From positions 1 to 14,621 of the forward strand of contig CALEMD010000224.1 in assembly GCA_937902945.1 (NCBI GenBank): a DNA stretch of 14,621 nt. The letters run 5' to 3'. Position 1 is the first letter of the stretch; each line of letters begins with the position of its first letter. The position numbers were made by a program, and so were the translations under genes. The notes under the pieces are model-generated. The model did not search any database and had not been told where the DNA came from. It saw nothing but the letters and a program-made list of their open reading frames with translations. This document shows positions 1-7,594 of the stretch, one piece after another. Origin of the DNA: an uncultured Erysipelotrichaceae bacterium. GTDB lineage: Bacteria; Bacillota_I; Bacilli_A; Erysipelotrichales; Erysipelotrichaceae.

Positions 1-900
1 CATCTTGGTCTGTTCATCGCTGAGCCGGGCAGGAACAATGCGGGAAGTGGAAGCCATGCCTTTTGATGCCTCACCTTTAGCTGATTTTCCGCCGCCCTGG
101 TATTTATCTTTATAGTCAAGAAACTCATCGGGATTATTGGTTCCAACTTCTTCAAGAACACTTGCCTGTGCTTTGAAGCAATCGCCCATTACAGAACAGT
201 TGATCTCACGCAGAGGTTTCACAAGCTTCTCAGTGATGACTTTGAAGTCATACTGACTTGTTTCCTCAAAGCAGCGGATGTATTCCTGATCGTTGTGTGC
301 AACGCATATGCCGACAGAAGAGCCTGTGCAGGCCGGCTTGAGAATGACAGGGTACAGAAGCTTATGAACCTGCTCAAGGATCTGCTTTGGATTCTCATCC
401 ATTTCGTGACCATAGCACCAGAACCATTTGGTAATAGGAAGTCCGGAGCCGCTCAATGCAAGCTTCTGCAGTACTTTATCCTGACCGATGGCAGAAGCAA
501 CCACATCGCATCCTGCATATGGAAGCTTCAGCATTTCCAGCATTCCCTGCAGCGTGCCGTCTTCACCATTTGTACCATGCACTACCGGTATAGCTACATC
601 AATGGAAGTGATCGGCTTATTGTTGAAAAGACCTGGCTTTGCCGGTTTCATGACAACCGTACTGCCTTCCTGTACAAGTACTACCTGTGTGCACTTTTCT
701 TTCAATGCTTCAAGATCCTTGAAGCTGGCTATGTCATTCAGCAGTTCTGAGTAGTAGAATCTGCGGTTTTTCCCAATATAGATTGGGACAATATCATATT
801 TATCTCTGTCTAAGGCTTCCATAGCCTGGTGGGCAGATATAATGCTTACTTCATGTTCAACGGACTCGCCGCCGAAGAATACAGCTATTTTTAATTTCAT
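1..900 (-). CDS. ddl: D-alanine--D-alanine ligase, C-terminus beyond window edge
   Basis: Cytoplasmic ATP-grasp ligase joining two D-alanines with ATP to make the dipeptide that caps peptidoglycan precursors. The first 300 codons are present with no stop. Visible: GGESVEHEVS at residues 10-19, with Glu15 at the position of the E. coli DdlB Glu that contacts the first D-Ala; VVHGTNGEDGTLQG at 106-119; the ATP-loop GSSVG at 193-197; DYKDKY at 262-267, where the Tyr fits the residue of D-Ala-D-Ala (not D-Lac) enzymes. Family members run about 350 residues, so roughly 50 residues with the last metal ligands lie off the left edge. A Gly/Ser/Lys-rich loop at about 269-285 lengthens the segment before IVPARL; I believe this occurs in other Firmicutes Ddl. 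The ATG at 900 has GGAGG six bases upstream. It is divergent from the patatin gene. Confidence 0.95.
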   Translation of the reverse strand, partial: MKLKIAVFFGGESVEHEVSIISAHQAMEALDRDKYDIVPIYIGKNRRFYYSELLNDIASFKDLEALKEKCTQVVLVQEGSTVVMKPAKPGLFNNKPITSIDVAIPVVHGTNGEDGTLQGMLEMLKLPYAGCDVVASAIGQDKVLQKLALSGSGLPITKWFWCYGHEMDENPKQILEQVHKLLYPVILKPACTGSSVGICVAHNDQEYIRCFEETSQYDFKVITEKLVKPLREINCSVMGDCFKAQASVLEEVGTNNPDEFLDYKDKYQGGGKSAKGEASKGMASTSRIVPARLSDEQTKM

Positions 901-918
901 TGCATGCCTCCGCTTCGT

Positions 919-948
919 ATTATACTAAAAAAAACACTCTTATGGCAT
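919..948 (-). promoter_or_regulatory. Predicted ddl promoter
   Basis: On the minus strand a perfect TATAAT (919-924) is preceded after 18 bases by ATGCCA (943-948), which matches TTGACA at four of six positions. The expected transcript start near 912 would leave a leader of only about a dozen bases, just holding the Shine-Dalgarno GGAGG at 907-911. The -10 is convincing; the -35 is weak. Confidence 0.5.
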
Positions 949-984
949 ACATGTGAGGCTTTTTCATTCGATATGTACAAAAGA

Positions 985-993
985 TGGTAAAAT
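985..993 (+). promoter_or_regulatory. Predicted extended -10 promoter of the patatin-ppaC operon
   Basis: TGGTAAAAT fits an extended -10 (TGn plus TAAAAT). No good -35 lies 16-18 bases upstream, as is common for extended -10 promoters. An overlapping TATAAA at 994-999 is an alternative. Initiation near 1000 would give a leader of about 14 bases carrying the strong ribosome site GGAGGCAGAGGA at 1002-1013. This is the only long gap before the operon, so a promoter is expected here. Confidence 0.4.
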
Positions 994-1013
994 TATAAAG
1001 CGGAGGCAGAGGA

Positions 1014-2297
1014 ATGAAAAAAGCACTTGTTCTAGCTGGCGGCGGCACGAGAGGCAGCTATCAGTATGGTGCAGTCAAAGCACTGCTGGAATTGGAAGAA
1101 ATGGATTTTGATATTATAACCGGCACTTCGATTGGGGCCTTGAATGGCACACTTTTGGTGCAGAGAGACTATCAGGCAATGGCTGATATGTGGCATACAC
1201 TCAGTGTGGATAAGATCATCAAGGGGAAACTCCCGGCAGAATTCAATCTGGAATCTATTATCAATGAAAGGAATCTTCTTCCTCATTTCTTCAAAACATA
1301 TATCAAGGAGAAGGGAGTGGACAATTCTCCCTTTATAGAACTGCTGAATAAACTGTATAATTCAGAGAAATTTGCGGCATCTGATATTGATTTTGGATGC
1401 GTGACCGTAGGCAATATGTCGCTGAATCCAATCTATGTAGACAAGCATATGATGAAGGAACACGGAGCCGACTGGCTGATTGCGACAGCATCCTGCTTTC
1501 CGGCATTTCCAGTGCATTCTTTCAGTGAAGGTGAATTTATCGACGGCGGCTACTTTGATAACCTGCCGATTGATCTAGCACTGAGAAAGGGAGCAGAGGA
1601 ACTGACGGTAATCGATCTGTCTGATGAACCGCATCATTCTCTCTATGTGGCAAGACCGCACATCCGCTACATCTTTCCGCAGACACCGACAGGTTCATTC
1701 CTGGATTTTTCGCCGGAATCACTGAGGCGTTTAGAAACATTGGGCTACAACGATACAATGAAGTCCTTTCATGTATATGATGGAGCTGCCTATACATTCA
1801 GAAAGATGGATATTCCTTCCTACTTTGATCGCTATTATCTGAACTGTCTGATGACGGAAACAAAGATCCGCACTGCCATGATGCTCGTGCAGAAGATACG
1901 CAGTGAAAGCCGCATCTATGATCGTCTTAGGGAACAGATGCATCTGCCATCACTTACTGTAGAGCAGTTCTGCTTTGGAATCATTGATGATATTCTGAAG
2001 ATACTCGATTATGATATGCAGCCGGTATATGATTTCCGCACCGTACAGAAGGATATTGTCGAAGCATTCGCGCCAGCGGCTTCCGCTGATTATGACATGA
2101 TGCCCAGTTTGAAGCTGAAGGATATCAAAGAGTATGTGCAGACACTGGATCAGAAGGGTATTGTCATGCGTATTATTCATCAGAATCTGTTCCCAGAGGA
2201 TATCGTATTCAAAGAGAATATGATCCTAACGGTCTATCCGTTTGAACAGGCTCTCGCAGATATGGTTACAATGATGATGAAAAATCAGGAGGAATAG
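1014..2297 (+). CDS. Patatin-like phospholipase family protein
   Basis: Predicted serine lipid acyl hydrolase. The full patatin signature is visible: oxyanion-hole glycine loop GGGTRG at residues 9-14, nucleophile elbow GTSIG with Ser39, and the catalytic Asp177 in DGG. These make the Ser-Asp dyad of the fold. There is no signal peptide, so it should act in the cytoplasm or on the inner face of the membrane. The patatin domain fills about 1-220; the remaining 200 residues are mostly charged, look helical and are not a domain I recognise. The start follows a very strong Shine-Dalgarno site directly. It is the first gene of the plus operon, and its stop is only four bases before dut. The natural substrate cannot be read from the sequence. 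Confidence 0.9.
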   Translation: MKKALVLAGGGTRGSYQYGAVKALLELEEMDFDIITGTSIGALNGTLLVQRDYQAMADMWHTLSVDKIIKGKLPAEFNLESIINERNLLPHFFKTYIKEKGVDNSPFIELLNKLYNSEKFAASDIDFGCVTVGNMSLNPIYVDKHMMKEHGADWLIATASCFPAFPVHSFSEGEFIDGGYFDNLPIDLALRKGAEELTVIDLSDEPHHSLYVARPHIRYIFPQTPTGSFLDFSPESLRRLETLGYNDTMKSFHVYDGAAYTFRKMDIPSYFDRYYLNCLMTETKIRTAMMLVQKIRSESRIYDRLREQMHLPSLTVEQFCFGIIDDILKILDYDMQPVYDFRTVQKDIVEAFAPAASADYDMMPSLKLKDIKEYVQTLDQKGIVMRIIHQNLFPEDIVFKENMILTVYPFEQALADMVTMMMKNQEE

Positions 2298-2301
2298 GAA
2301 T

Positions 2302-2823
2302 ATGGAACGTATTGCATCATTTGAAAAGGTCAGCTTCAACCAGTTTTTTCAGGACTGGTATACACTGTGTCCTGGTGACAGTGAGGATGAAATCAGACGC
2401 ATGTATGAGCATATTCAGGTACCATGCCGGGCAACTGCCGGTTCAGCCGGCTATGATTTCTTTGCGCCGCATGATATCCTCATCAAACCGCGTGAACAGG
2501 TTCTGATACCGACAGGCATTCATGCAAAGATCAAGGAAGGCTATGTGCTGATGCTGTTCCCGCGCAGCTCGCTGGGATTCAAGTTCAGACTGCAGCTTGA
2601 TAACACGGTAGGCATCGTTGACAGTGATTATATCCATGCCCGCAACGGCGGTCATATATACTGCAAACTGACCAATGATACCCATGAAGGCAAACCGGTC
2701 ATCATCAAAAGCGGTGAGGCATTTATCCAAGGTGTTTTCCTGCCGTTTGGCATCACCAATGACGATGATGTCAAAGCAGAAAGAACCGGCGGCATAGGCA
2801 GTACAACGAAGGGAAAGAAATAA
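2302..2823 (+). CDS. dut: dUTP diphosphatase (trimeric dUTPase family)
   Basis: Hydrolyses dUTP to dUMP and PPi, keeping uracil out of DNA and supplying dUMP for thymidylate synthesis. The family motifs appear in order: AGYDFFAP near 49-56, PRSSLG at 87-92, GIVDSDY at 104-110 (Asp109/Tyr110 region that selects the deoxyribose), GEAFIQG as motif 4, and the glycine-rich C-terminal arm RTGGIGSTT near 161-169. Two oddities: about ten extra residues follow SDY before the GHIYCKL strand where most relatives read RGE, and the usual aromatic Phe of the arm (GGFGST) is Ile. Roughly 35 residues precede the first motif. The start has GGAGGA about eight bases upstream inside the end of the patatin gene. 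The last base of the stop codon is the first base of map, suggesting translational coupling. Confidence 0.92.
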   Translation: MERIASFEKVSFNQFFQDWYTLCPGDSEDEIRRMYEHIQVPCRATAGSAGYDFFAPHDILIKPREQVLIPTGIHAKIKEGYVLMLFPRSSLGFKFRLQLDNTVGIVDSDYIHARNGGHIYCKLTNDTHEGKPVIIKSGEAFIQGVFLPFGITNDDDVKAERTGGIGSTTKGKK

Positions 2824-3650
2824 TGAGTGAAGACAGAATTGAGCAATCCATATTGGATCGCATACAGGAGTATAAAGACAGAGGATGCATTGTACCTTCA
2901 ATTGATCTGATCAAAACACCCTCACAGATCGAAGGAATCAAAGCAAGTTCAGGAATCAATACCTTGGTATTGGATGAGGTAGGCAAAGTTATTCATGAAG
3001 GCATGAGCACACAGGAAATTGATGACATTGTAGCTAAGGTGACGGCAGATAACGGAGCCATCTGTGCCCCGCTGCACTTTGAAGGCTATCCGAAAAGTGT
3101 ATGCACATCCATCAATGATGAAGTATGCCATGGCATTCCGATGCGGCACAGAAAGCTGAGAGACGGCGACATTGTCAATGTCGATGTCTCAACAATCTAT
3201 AAGGGCTATTTCAGCGATGCCAGCCGGATGTTCATGATCGGTCACGTCAGTGAAGATAACAGACGCCTTGTTGAAGAGACAAAGAAGTGTCTTGATATCG
3301 GAGCCAAGGCCGCAAAGCCATGGGGATTCGTTGGCGATATCGGCTATGCCATCAGCCACTATGCCCGTTCAAAAGGCTATTCAGTAGTCAGTGAGCTTGG
3401 CGGACATGGGGTTGGCATTGCTTTCCATGAGGATCCGTTCATCGCCCATATCGGCAGAAAGAATACAGGCATGCTATTGGTGCCGGGAATGGTATTCACG
3501 ATTGAACCGATGATCAATATGGGCCGCCCGCAGGTAGAGATTGATCCGATTAATCAATGGACAATCTATACTGTAGATCATAAGCCAAGTGCCCAATGGG
3601 AACATACATTCCTCATTACCGAAACAGGCAATGAGATACTTACATACTAG
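2823..3650 (+). CDS. map: Methionine aminopeptidase, type I
   Basis: Removes the initiator methionine from nascent proteins in the cytoplasm. All five metal ligands of the pita-bread fold are in place: Asp121, Asp132, His195 (in GGHGVG), Glu228 (in TIEP) and Glu260 (in WEHT). The spacings from Asp121 to Glu228 equal those of E. coli Map and the last is one residue longer. An N-terminal extension of about 35 residues (1-35) precedes the segment IKTPSQIEGIKASSGI that begins the family domain; it has two cysteines fewer than a zinc-binding SEC-C tail would need, so it is not that type. The ATG overlaps the dut stop by one base. At 275 residues it is a little longer than the 250-residue norm because of the extension. 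Confidence 0.96.
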   Translation: MSEDRIEQSILDRIQEYKDRGCIVPSIDLIKTPSQIEGIKASSGINTLVLDEVGKVIHEGMSTQEIDDIVAKVTADNGAICAPLHFEGYPKSVCTSINDEVCHGIPMRHRKLRDGDIVNVDVSTIYKGYFSDASRMFMIGHVSEDNRRLVEETKKCLDIGAKAAKPWGFVGDIGYAISHYARSKGYSVVSELGGHGVGIAFHEDPFIAHIGRKNTGMLLVPGMVFTIEPMINMGRPQVEIDPINQWTIYTVDHKPSAQWEHTFLITETGNEILTY

Positions 3651-3658
3651 GAGCATAT

Positions 3659-4168
3659 ATGTCTAAAGAAGAACTGGATTTCTTGAAAAGAAGACGCAGC
3701 ATCCGCCGCTTTCTGCCGGAACAGATTCAGCCTGAACAGCTGAAGGCTATTGAAGAGGCGGCTGTACTGTCAGCGAGTGCCATGAACGAACAGGCATGGT
3801 TCTTTGCGGTGATTCAAAGAGAAGATATCATTGAACAGCTTGAAGAGCTGGCCGATTCAGAAGGAGCTTTCTATGGTGCAAGGACAGTCATCGTACTGTT
3901 TGGCAAAGAAGATGCCATTGCCCCAGAAACGGATACTATTCTAGCAGCCGCGGATATGATGCATGCGGCAGTGGCGGTGAATCTTGGCACATGCTTTATC
4001 TATCTTGCGAAGAAACTCTTCAATGATCCTCGCTACAGCCAGCTGAAAGCGGCATGCGGGGTTCCGGAAGGATATACATGCTATGGATCGCTGGCAGTAG
4101 GCATTCCTGACCAGGAAATCCCAAAGCCGTCAAAACGCAGATATGATGTATTTTCCTATATACGCTGA
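3659..4168 (+). CDS. Nitroreductase family FMN-dependent oxidoreductase
   Basis: A small member (169 residues) of the FMN-binding nitroreductase fold, which uses NAD(P)H to reduce nitro compounds, quinones or flavins; the physiological substrate is unknown. Visible are the N-terminal phosphate-binding RRRSIRRF (residues 11-18), SASAMNEQAW near 39-48 (equivalent of the usual PSxxNxQPW), and the C-terminal glycine-containing segment GSLAVGIPDQ followed by PKPSKRR. The start has TAGGAG eight or so bases upstream, overlapping the map stop codon. It sits between map and ppaC with gaps of 8 and 18 bases, so it is surely cotranscribed. Relatives of this size usually act as dimers with FMN at the interface. 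Confidence 0.88.
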   Translation: MSKEELDFLKRRRSIRRFLPEQIQPEQLKAIEEAAVLSASAMNEQAWFFAVIQREDIIEQLEELADSEGAFYGARTVIVLFGKEDAIAPETDTILAAADMMHAAVAVNLGTCFIYLAKKLFNDPRYSQLKAACGVPEGYTCYGSLAVGIPDQEIPKPSKRRYDVFSYIR

Positions 4169-4186
4169 AACAGGAAAGGAAATGAT

Positions 4187-5824
4187 ATGGACGACGCCAT
4201 CTATGTAACAGGTCATAAGAATCCTGATACAGACAGCATCTGCTCAGCAATTGCTGTTGCAGACATGAAGCGCAGGTGCGGAATCAATGCGATTGCATGC
4301 CGACTTGGACCTCTGAATGATGAGACCAAGTTTGTTCTGAAACGCTTTGCTGTTGAGAATCCTCTGCTGCTCAGTGATGCCCGCAGTACGCTGGCAGATA
4401 TTGAAAAAGATGAAGCAGCAATCATCAGCCAGGACGCTACCGCTCATTATGCCTGGAAAGAGATGTTTCTAGCCCGCAATAAATCTCTGTTTGCAATAGA
4501 CAAAGAGGGAAATCTCAGCGGTCTTGTTACGACTAGCAACCTGTCACAGGTCAGACTGATGGACGACAAGGAAACAGATCAGCTCATGGCGACAGTCAGT
4601 CTGCGCAATTTTGCAGAAACACTGAAAGGTACGATACTCTGTGCCCCAGAGCACTTTGCGACAGATGGGAATATCAATATCATTACATTGGAAAATGATG
4701 AAGTTCTTGCACAGAAGAAATGCAGCAACATTGCGATTCTTTCGAGCTCTGCATTAAAGCATCAGTTTCTGATAAATCACGGCACAAAGCTATTGATTAT
4801 TACCTGCGGCATCAAGGTTGAGCCTGAAGTCATAGACAATGCCAAGGCACATGGTGCCGCCATTATTGCAACAGACAGGGATACGATGCATGTAGCCCGC
4901 ATCATTATGGAATCCTATACAATAGAGCATATTATGACGCGCAAGATCATTTCCTTCTCTGACGATGAATTTGTAGATGATGTTGCGGCTAAGATGGCCA
5001 GTTCCCGTGTGCGCAGCTATCCGGTATTGAATGCAGAAGGACAGATTGTCGGAGCTATATCCCGCTATCATACGCAGAACTATCGCCGCAAGCAGTTCAT
5101 ACTTGTCGATCACAGTGCCAAGAATCAATCGATCAATCATATTGAGGATGCTGAGATACAGGAGATTATCGATCACCATCATATCGGCAATATTGAAACA
5201 GATTATCCGATCAATTACCGCAACCAGAAGGTTGGGTGCACATGCACAATTGTCGCCAATCTCTATCAGGAGAATGGACTTCTGCCGGATGAAGCAATGA
5301 GCGGACTGATGCTCAGTGCAATTCTCTCTGATACCTTGAATTTCAAATCTGCTACAGCGACTAAGCAGGACAGAGAAACTGCTGCCTGGCTGGCCGACAG
5401 AGCTGGCATCAAAGACATGAATGCATATGCTTTAGAAATGCTCAGTGCTTCCGTGGCACTTAAGGATTCAACACCGCACGAAATACTCAATCGAGATCTC
5501 AAGACGTATTCCATCTCACATTTCAAGATGGCAATTGGGCAGACAAACTACAGTCATATTGAAGAGATACAGGCTCTGCTTCCTAAATTCAGAACGGTTA
5601 TTGAAGAGGAAATGCATGAGAAGGGACTTGATCTGATGGTCATGATGTTTACCAATGTGATGGCCGAAGGAACTATGTTTGTCTATTATGGACCGCTGTC
5701 CTATCTTGTGACTGGAATACTGAAGACTAAGTTTGATGATCATTTCGGCTTTGATCCGGATATCATATCGAGAAAGCAGCAGCTGATGCCGAAACTGTCT
5801 TCACTGCTGAAAGCGATGTCCTGA
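4187..5824 (+). CDS. ppaC: Manganese-dependent (family II) inorganic pyrophosphatase with CBS-DRTGG-CBS regulatory insert
   Basis: Splits pyrophosphate to two phosphates in the cytoplasm, pulling biosynthetic reactions forward. The DHH catalytic domain starts with HKNPDTDS (His10, Asp14, Asp16) and resumes after the insert with DHSAKNQS (Asp308), DHHH (Asp329-His332) and SDTLNFKS (Asp382). The DHHA2 domain ends in SRKQQ (Arg529, Lys530), the PPi-binding pair. Between about 65 and 300 lie a first CBS motif, a DRTGG-like domain (about 140-245) and a second CBS motif (about 248-295). This architecture belongs to the nucleotide-regulated class: AMP and ADP inhibit, and diadenosine polyphosphates activate, characterised homologues. 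At 545 residues the length fits that class. The Shine-Dalgarno GGAAAGGA is ideally placed. Neighbouring dut also makes PPi. Confidence 0.95.
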   Translation: MDDAIYVTGHKNPDTDSICSAIAVADMKRRCGINAIACRLGPLNDETKFVLKRFAVENPLLLSDARSTLADIEKDEAAIISQDATAHYAWKEMFLARNKSLFAIDKEGNLSGLVTTSNLSQVRLMDDKETDQLMATVSLRNFAETLKGTILCAPEHFATDGNINIITLENDEVLAQKKCSNIAILSSSALKHQFLINHGTKLLIITCGIKVEPEVIDNAKAHGAAIIATDRDTMHVARIIMESYTIEHIMTRKIISFSDDEFVDDVAAKMASSRVRSYPVLNAEGQIVGAISRYHTQNYRRKQFILVDHSAKNQSINHIEDAEIQEIIDHHHIGNIETDYPINYRNQKVGCTCTIVANLYQENGLLPDEAMSGLMLSAILSDTLNFKSATATKQDRETAAWLADRAGIKDMNAYALEMLSASVALKDSTPHEILNRDLKTYSISHFKMAIGQTNYSHIEEIQALLPKFRTVIEEEMHEKGLDLMVMMFTNVMAEGTMFVYYGPLSYLVTGILKTKFDDHFGFDPDIISRKQQLMPKLSSLLKAMS

Positions 5825-5826
5825 TT

Positions 5827-6219
5827 ATGGCAAACATACAGTCACTATTCCAGTGGGATACAAAAGAGGAACGCGAGAAACAGAAAGCGGATTATGAAAA
5901 GCGCATATTCCCATTAGGACCGATGCAGAAAGAAATGGATTCTGCAATTCTGCAGGCGCTAGTCAAGACAAAGTCAACAGATCAGGAAAGAATGTTTCTG
6001 CTCTGCAGTGTCCGCGATTGGCATCTGGAGAATGAAGAAGATATGCAGGCCTTGCTGAAAGAGCATCGCAAGTCAAAGACATGGCGTATCGTGAATCATC
6101 TCAGCCAAGAAGATAAAGCGGTTATCATTGCCTTAGCAGTCAATGGCATTCATGCCGTGCAGGACTTTTATCCAGATGCACAGAGCATCGCTGCCCTTGC
6201 ACAGGAGCTTCTGAAATGA
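5827..6219 (+). CDS. Conserved-looking small protein of unknown function, last gene of the ppaC operon
   Basis: I do not recognise this 130-residue protein. It starts two bases after the ppaC stop with no good Shine-Dalgarno of its own, so it probably depends on coupled translation. The sequence is soluble and looks all-helical: a charged N-terminal helix (about 10-28), then alternating helices and the segment HAVQDFYPDAQS near the C-terminus. There is no signal peptide, membrane segment, Cys/His cluster or nucleotide-binding loop. Codon use resembles the genes before it, and the frame is clean to a TGA directly before the operon terminator, which argues for a real gene. A role tied to pyrophosphatase or nucleotide metabolism is possible from position only. 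Confidence 0.75.
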   Translation: MANIQSLFQWDTKEEREKQKADYEKRIFPLGPMQKEMDSAILQALVKTKSTDQERMFLLCSVRDWHLENEEDMQALLKEHRKSKTWRIVNHLSQEDKAVIIALAVNGIHAVQDFYPDAQSIAALAQELLK

Positions 6220-6220
6220 A

Positions 6221-6260
6221 AAAGAAGGCTTCAGATCCCACAATCTGAAGCTTTTTCTTT
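6221..6260. terminator. Bidirectional intrinsic terminator between convergent operons
   Basis: Nine perfect base pairs, GCTTCAGAT (6228-6236) with ATCTGAAGC (6243-6251), close a six-base loop. On the plus strand TTTTTCTTT follows; on the minus strand CTTCTTTTT follows. The A-rich and T-rich flanks extend the stem by about five weak pairs. It ends the plus operon right after its last stop codon. On the minus strand the hairpin lies inside the last codons of the convergent membrane-protein gene. Confidence 0.85.
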
Positions 6261-6626
6261 CAGCACATGTTTTAGAAGAAGCCGGTTGATAAGCCAGAAC
6301 AGACTTCCATATCCGGCCGCCGCAGTCATGATGATCAGAAACCATATCCAGGTCTCTGCTGTAAAGCTGCCATTCAGAATGACAAGCAGCAGGGCAGTCA
6401 CAAAACCTGTGCAGCAGAACAGCAGCAGATTCAGAAGGAATGTTTTTCTCTGAAGAATTGTTTTAAGCAGCCAGCCAAGGTAAAACCACTGCAGGATGCT
6501 CAGAACAGCAATGATCAAGATCACCCAAATAAATCCAGAAGGCGGGGGGAAATCCGCTCCGCTCAGCATGATCAGTGTCCAGCTGAAAAAGAAGAGAAGA
6601 GATTCTATCCAAGGCAATCTCTTCAT
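6231..6626 (-). CDS. Small membrane protein of unknown function (four predicted transmembrane segments)
   Basis: 131 residues, mostly hydrophobic, with likely membrane helices at about 7-23, 32-54, 62-85 and 92-113 and a basic C-terminal tail (LLLKHVLKEK). I recognise no family signature. The ATG lies within the stop region of the gene before it (four-base ATGA overlap at 6623-6626), so the pair is translationally coupled and probably works together. Its last six or seven codons and TGA stop are made from the terminator hairpin shared with the convergent operon. The acidic or aromatic residues within helices are too few to suggest a transporter pathway. Confidence 0.72.
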   Translation of the reverse strand: MKRLPWIESLLFFFSWTLIMLSGADFPPPSGFIWVILIIAVLSILQWFYLGWLLKTILQRKTFLLNLLLFCCTGFVTALLLVILNGSFTAETWIWFLIIMTAAAGYGSLFWLINRLLLKHVLKEKASDCGI

Positions 6627-7123
6627 GCGCTCACCAGCATAAATACAATACCGGCAATCAGCAAAGCACCAGCAGCTGTAATGAGCAGTCCTTTCAGAAA
6701 CCCCTCAAAATGATAGCGGTAATTCTTGTATCCAGGATTGCCTTCGGTGCCAGGTATGATCATGAACTTTGGATTTACAGTACAGAAGATAATCCAGTCA
6801 AAGACAAAAAGATCGAATAGATTCCAGATCTGCAGAACAATGAAAGCATGCAGAAGCAGAGTGATGAAAGATGCATCAGTTCCAGCATAGTCACTCTGCA
6901 TGCATATGATGACAATTGCAAAGAACAGCAGCAATGCCGGCAGTGCCATGCGCATAAATCCTTTTTTCTCTTCTTTGGTCTGAGCAGGAATTGTATCCAG
7001 TATTTCCTTTGGATAGCTCTTCATTTCATATCTTGGATTGACCTTCAATATTACGGCAATCCAGCCGCACATGGCAATTGCAAATATCAATCCTTCAATG
7101 AGTGCTTTATCGGCTTTCAGCAT
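6623..7123 (-). CDS. Membrane protein of unknown function (four predicted transmembrane segments)
   Basis: 166 residues with predicted membrane helices at about 8-26, 58-75, 85-113 and 143-163. A hydrophilic stretch rich in Lys and Glu (about 28-56) separates the first two. Between the third and fourth is a soluble loop with the distinctive NPKFMIIPGTEGNPGY (117-132), which looks conserved-type but which I cannot assign to a named family. The start is supported by AAGGAG about eight bases upstream. It begins 21 bases after the GNAT stop and overlaps the next membrane gene by four bases, so all three form one transcription unit. No enzymatic motif is visible. Confidence 0.75.
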   Translation of the reverse strand: MLKADKALIEGLIFAIAMCGWIAVILKVNPRYEMKSYPKEILDTIPAQTKEEKKGFMRMALPALLLFFAIVIICMQSDYAGTDASFITLLLHAFIVLQIWNLFDLFVFDWIIFCTVNPKFMIIPGTEGNPGYKNYRYHFEGFLKGLLITAAGALLIAGIVFMLVSA

Positions 7124-7144
7124 CTGTTTTCTCCTTAAGATTTT

Positions 7145-7594
7145 CTACGGGCGAATTCTTTTCATCAGCCATACGGCGTCTGCAAGATAGGGCTCGTCTA
7201 AGTATTCTTCTTTGTCAATTCTGTATCCGTGCTTCATGTAGAACGATAGGGCATGCCGGTTGTTTTTAAAAGCCCATATGAGTATTTCTGAATAGCCTTG
7301 TTCAATGGCGGCATCTTCCGCAAACTTCAGCAGCTGACTTCCAATTCCTCTGCCCTGATATGCAGAAGCAATGTAGATGCGCCATATTTCAAAGGCATCT
7401 TTATAATCCTTCTCTTCAGTAGGTCCGCATGACAGCAAGCCCGCAGCCTGATTATTTGCGGTATATACATATTCACTGAGCCGCTTAGACTGAAAGTCTT
7501 CTTTCAGATGCATCGCTCTTTGCCTGCATCCGTCTTCAGTCAATAGAGAAGGATTGACGTATCCCTGGTATACAGATGTCCAGTTATCATTCAC
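7145..7594 (-). CDS. GNAT family N-acetyltransferase, N-terminus disrupted
   Basis: Acetyl-CoA-dependent acetyltransferase of unknown substrate. Motif A is clear: the strand IWRIYIASAY followed by QGRGIGSQLL (residues 80-89 from this start), which binds the pyrophosphate of acetyl-CoA; motif B-like NRHALSFYMKHGY follows at 112-124. The given start is a GTG without a good ribosome site. In the same frame upstream the codons read IRRLKTEDIVTVCRF, the classic first strand and helix of a GNAT, but a TGA at 7640-7642 stands directly before them. Either the gene is broken at its 5' end, or translation starts at the internal GTG and the first strand is lost. Activity is doubtful. It is the first gene of a three-gene minus-strand unit with the two membrane proteins. 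Confidence 0.7.
   Translation of the reverse strand: MNDNWTSVYQGYVNPSLLTEDGCRQRAMHLKEDFQSKRLSEYVYTANNQAAGLLSCGPTEEKDYKDAFEIWRIYIASAYQGRGIGSQLLKFAEDAAIEQGYSEILIWAFKNNRHALSFYMKHGYRIDKEEYLDEPYLADAVWLMKRIRP

Noticed and set aside
295..754. Plus-strand open frames opposite ddl
   Set aside because: They lack ribosome sites and familiar protein features and are antisense shadows of a clearly conserved ligase gene.
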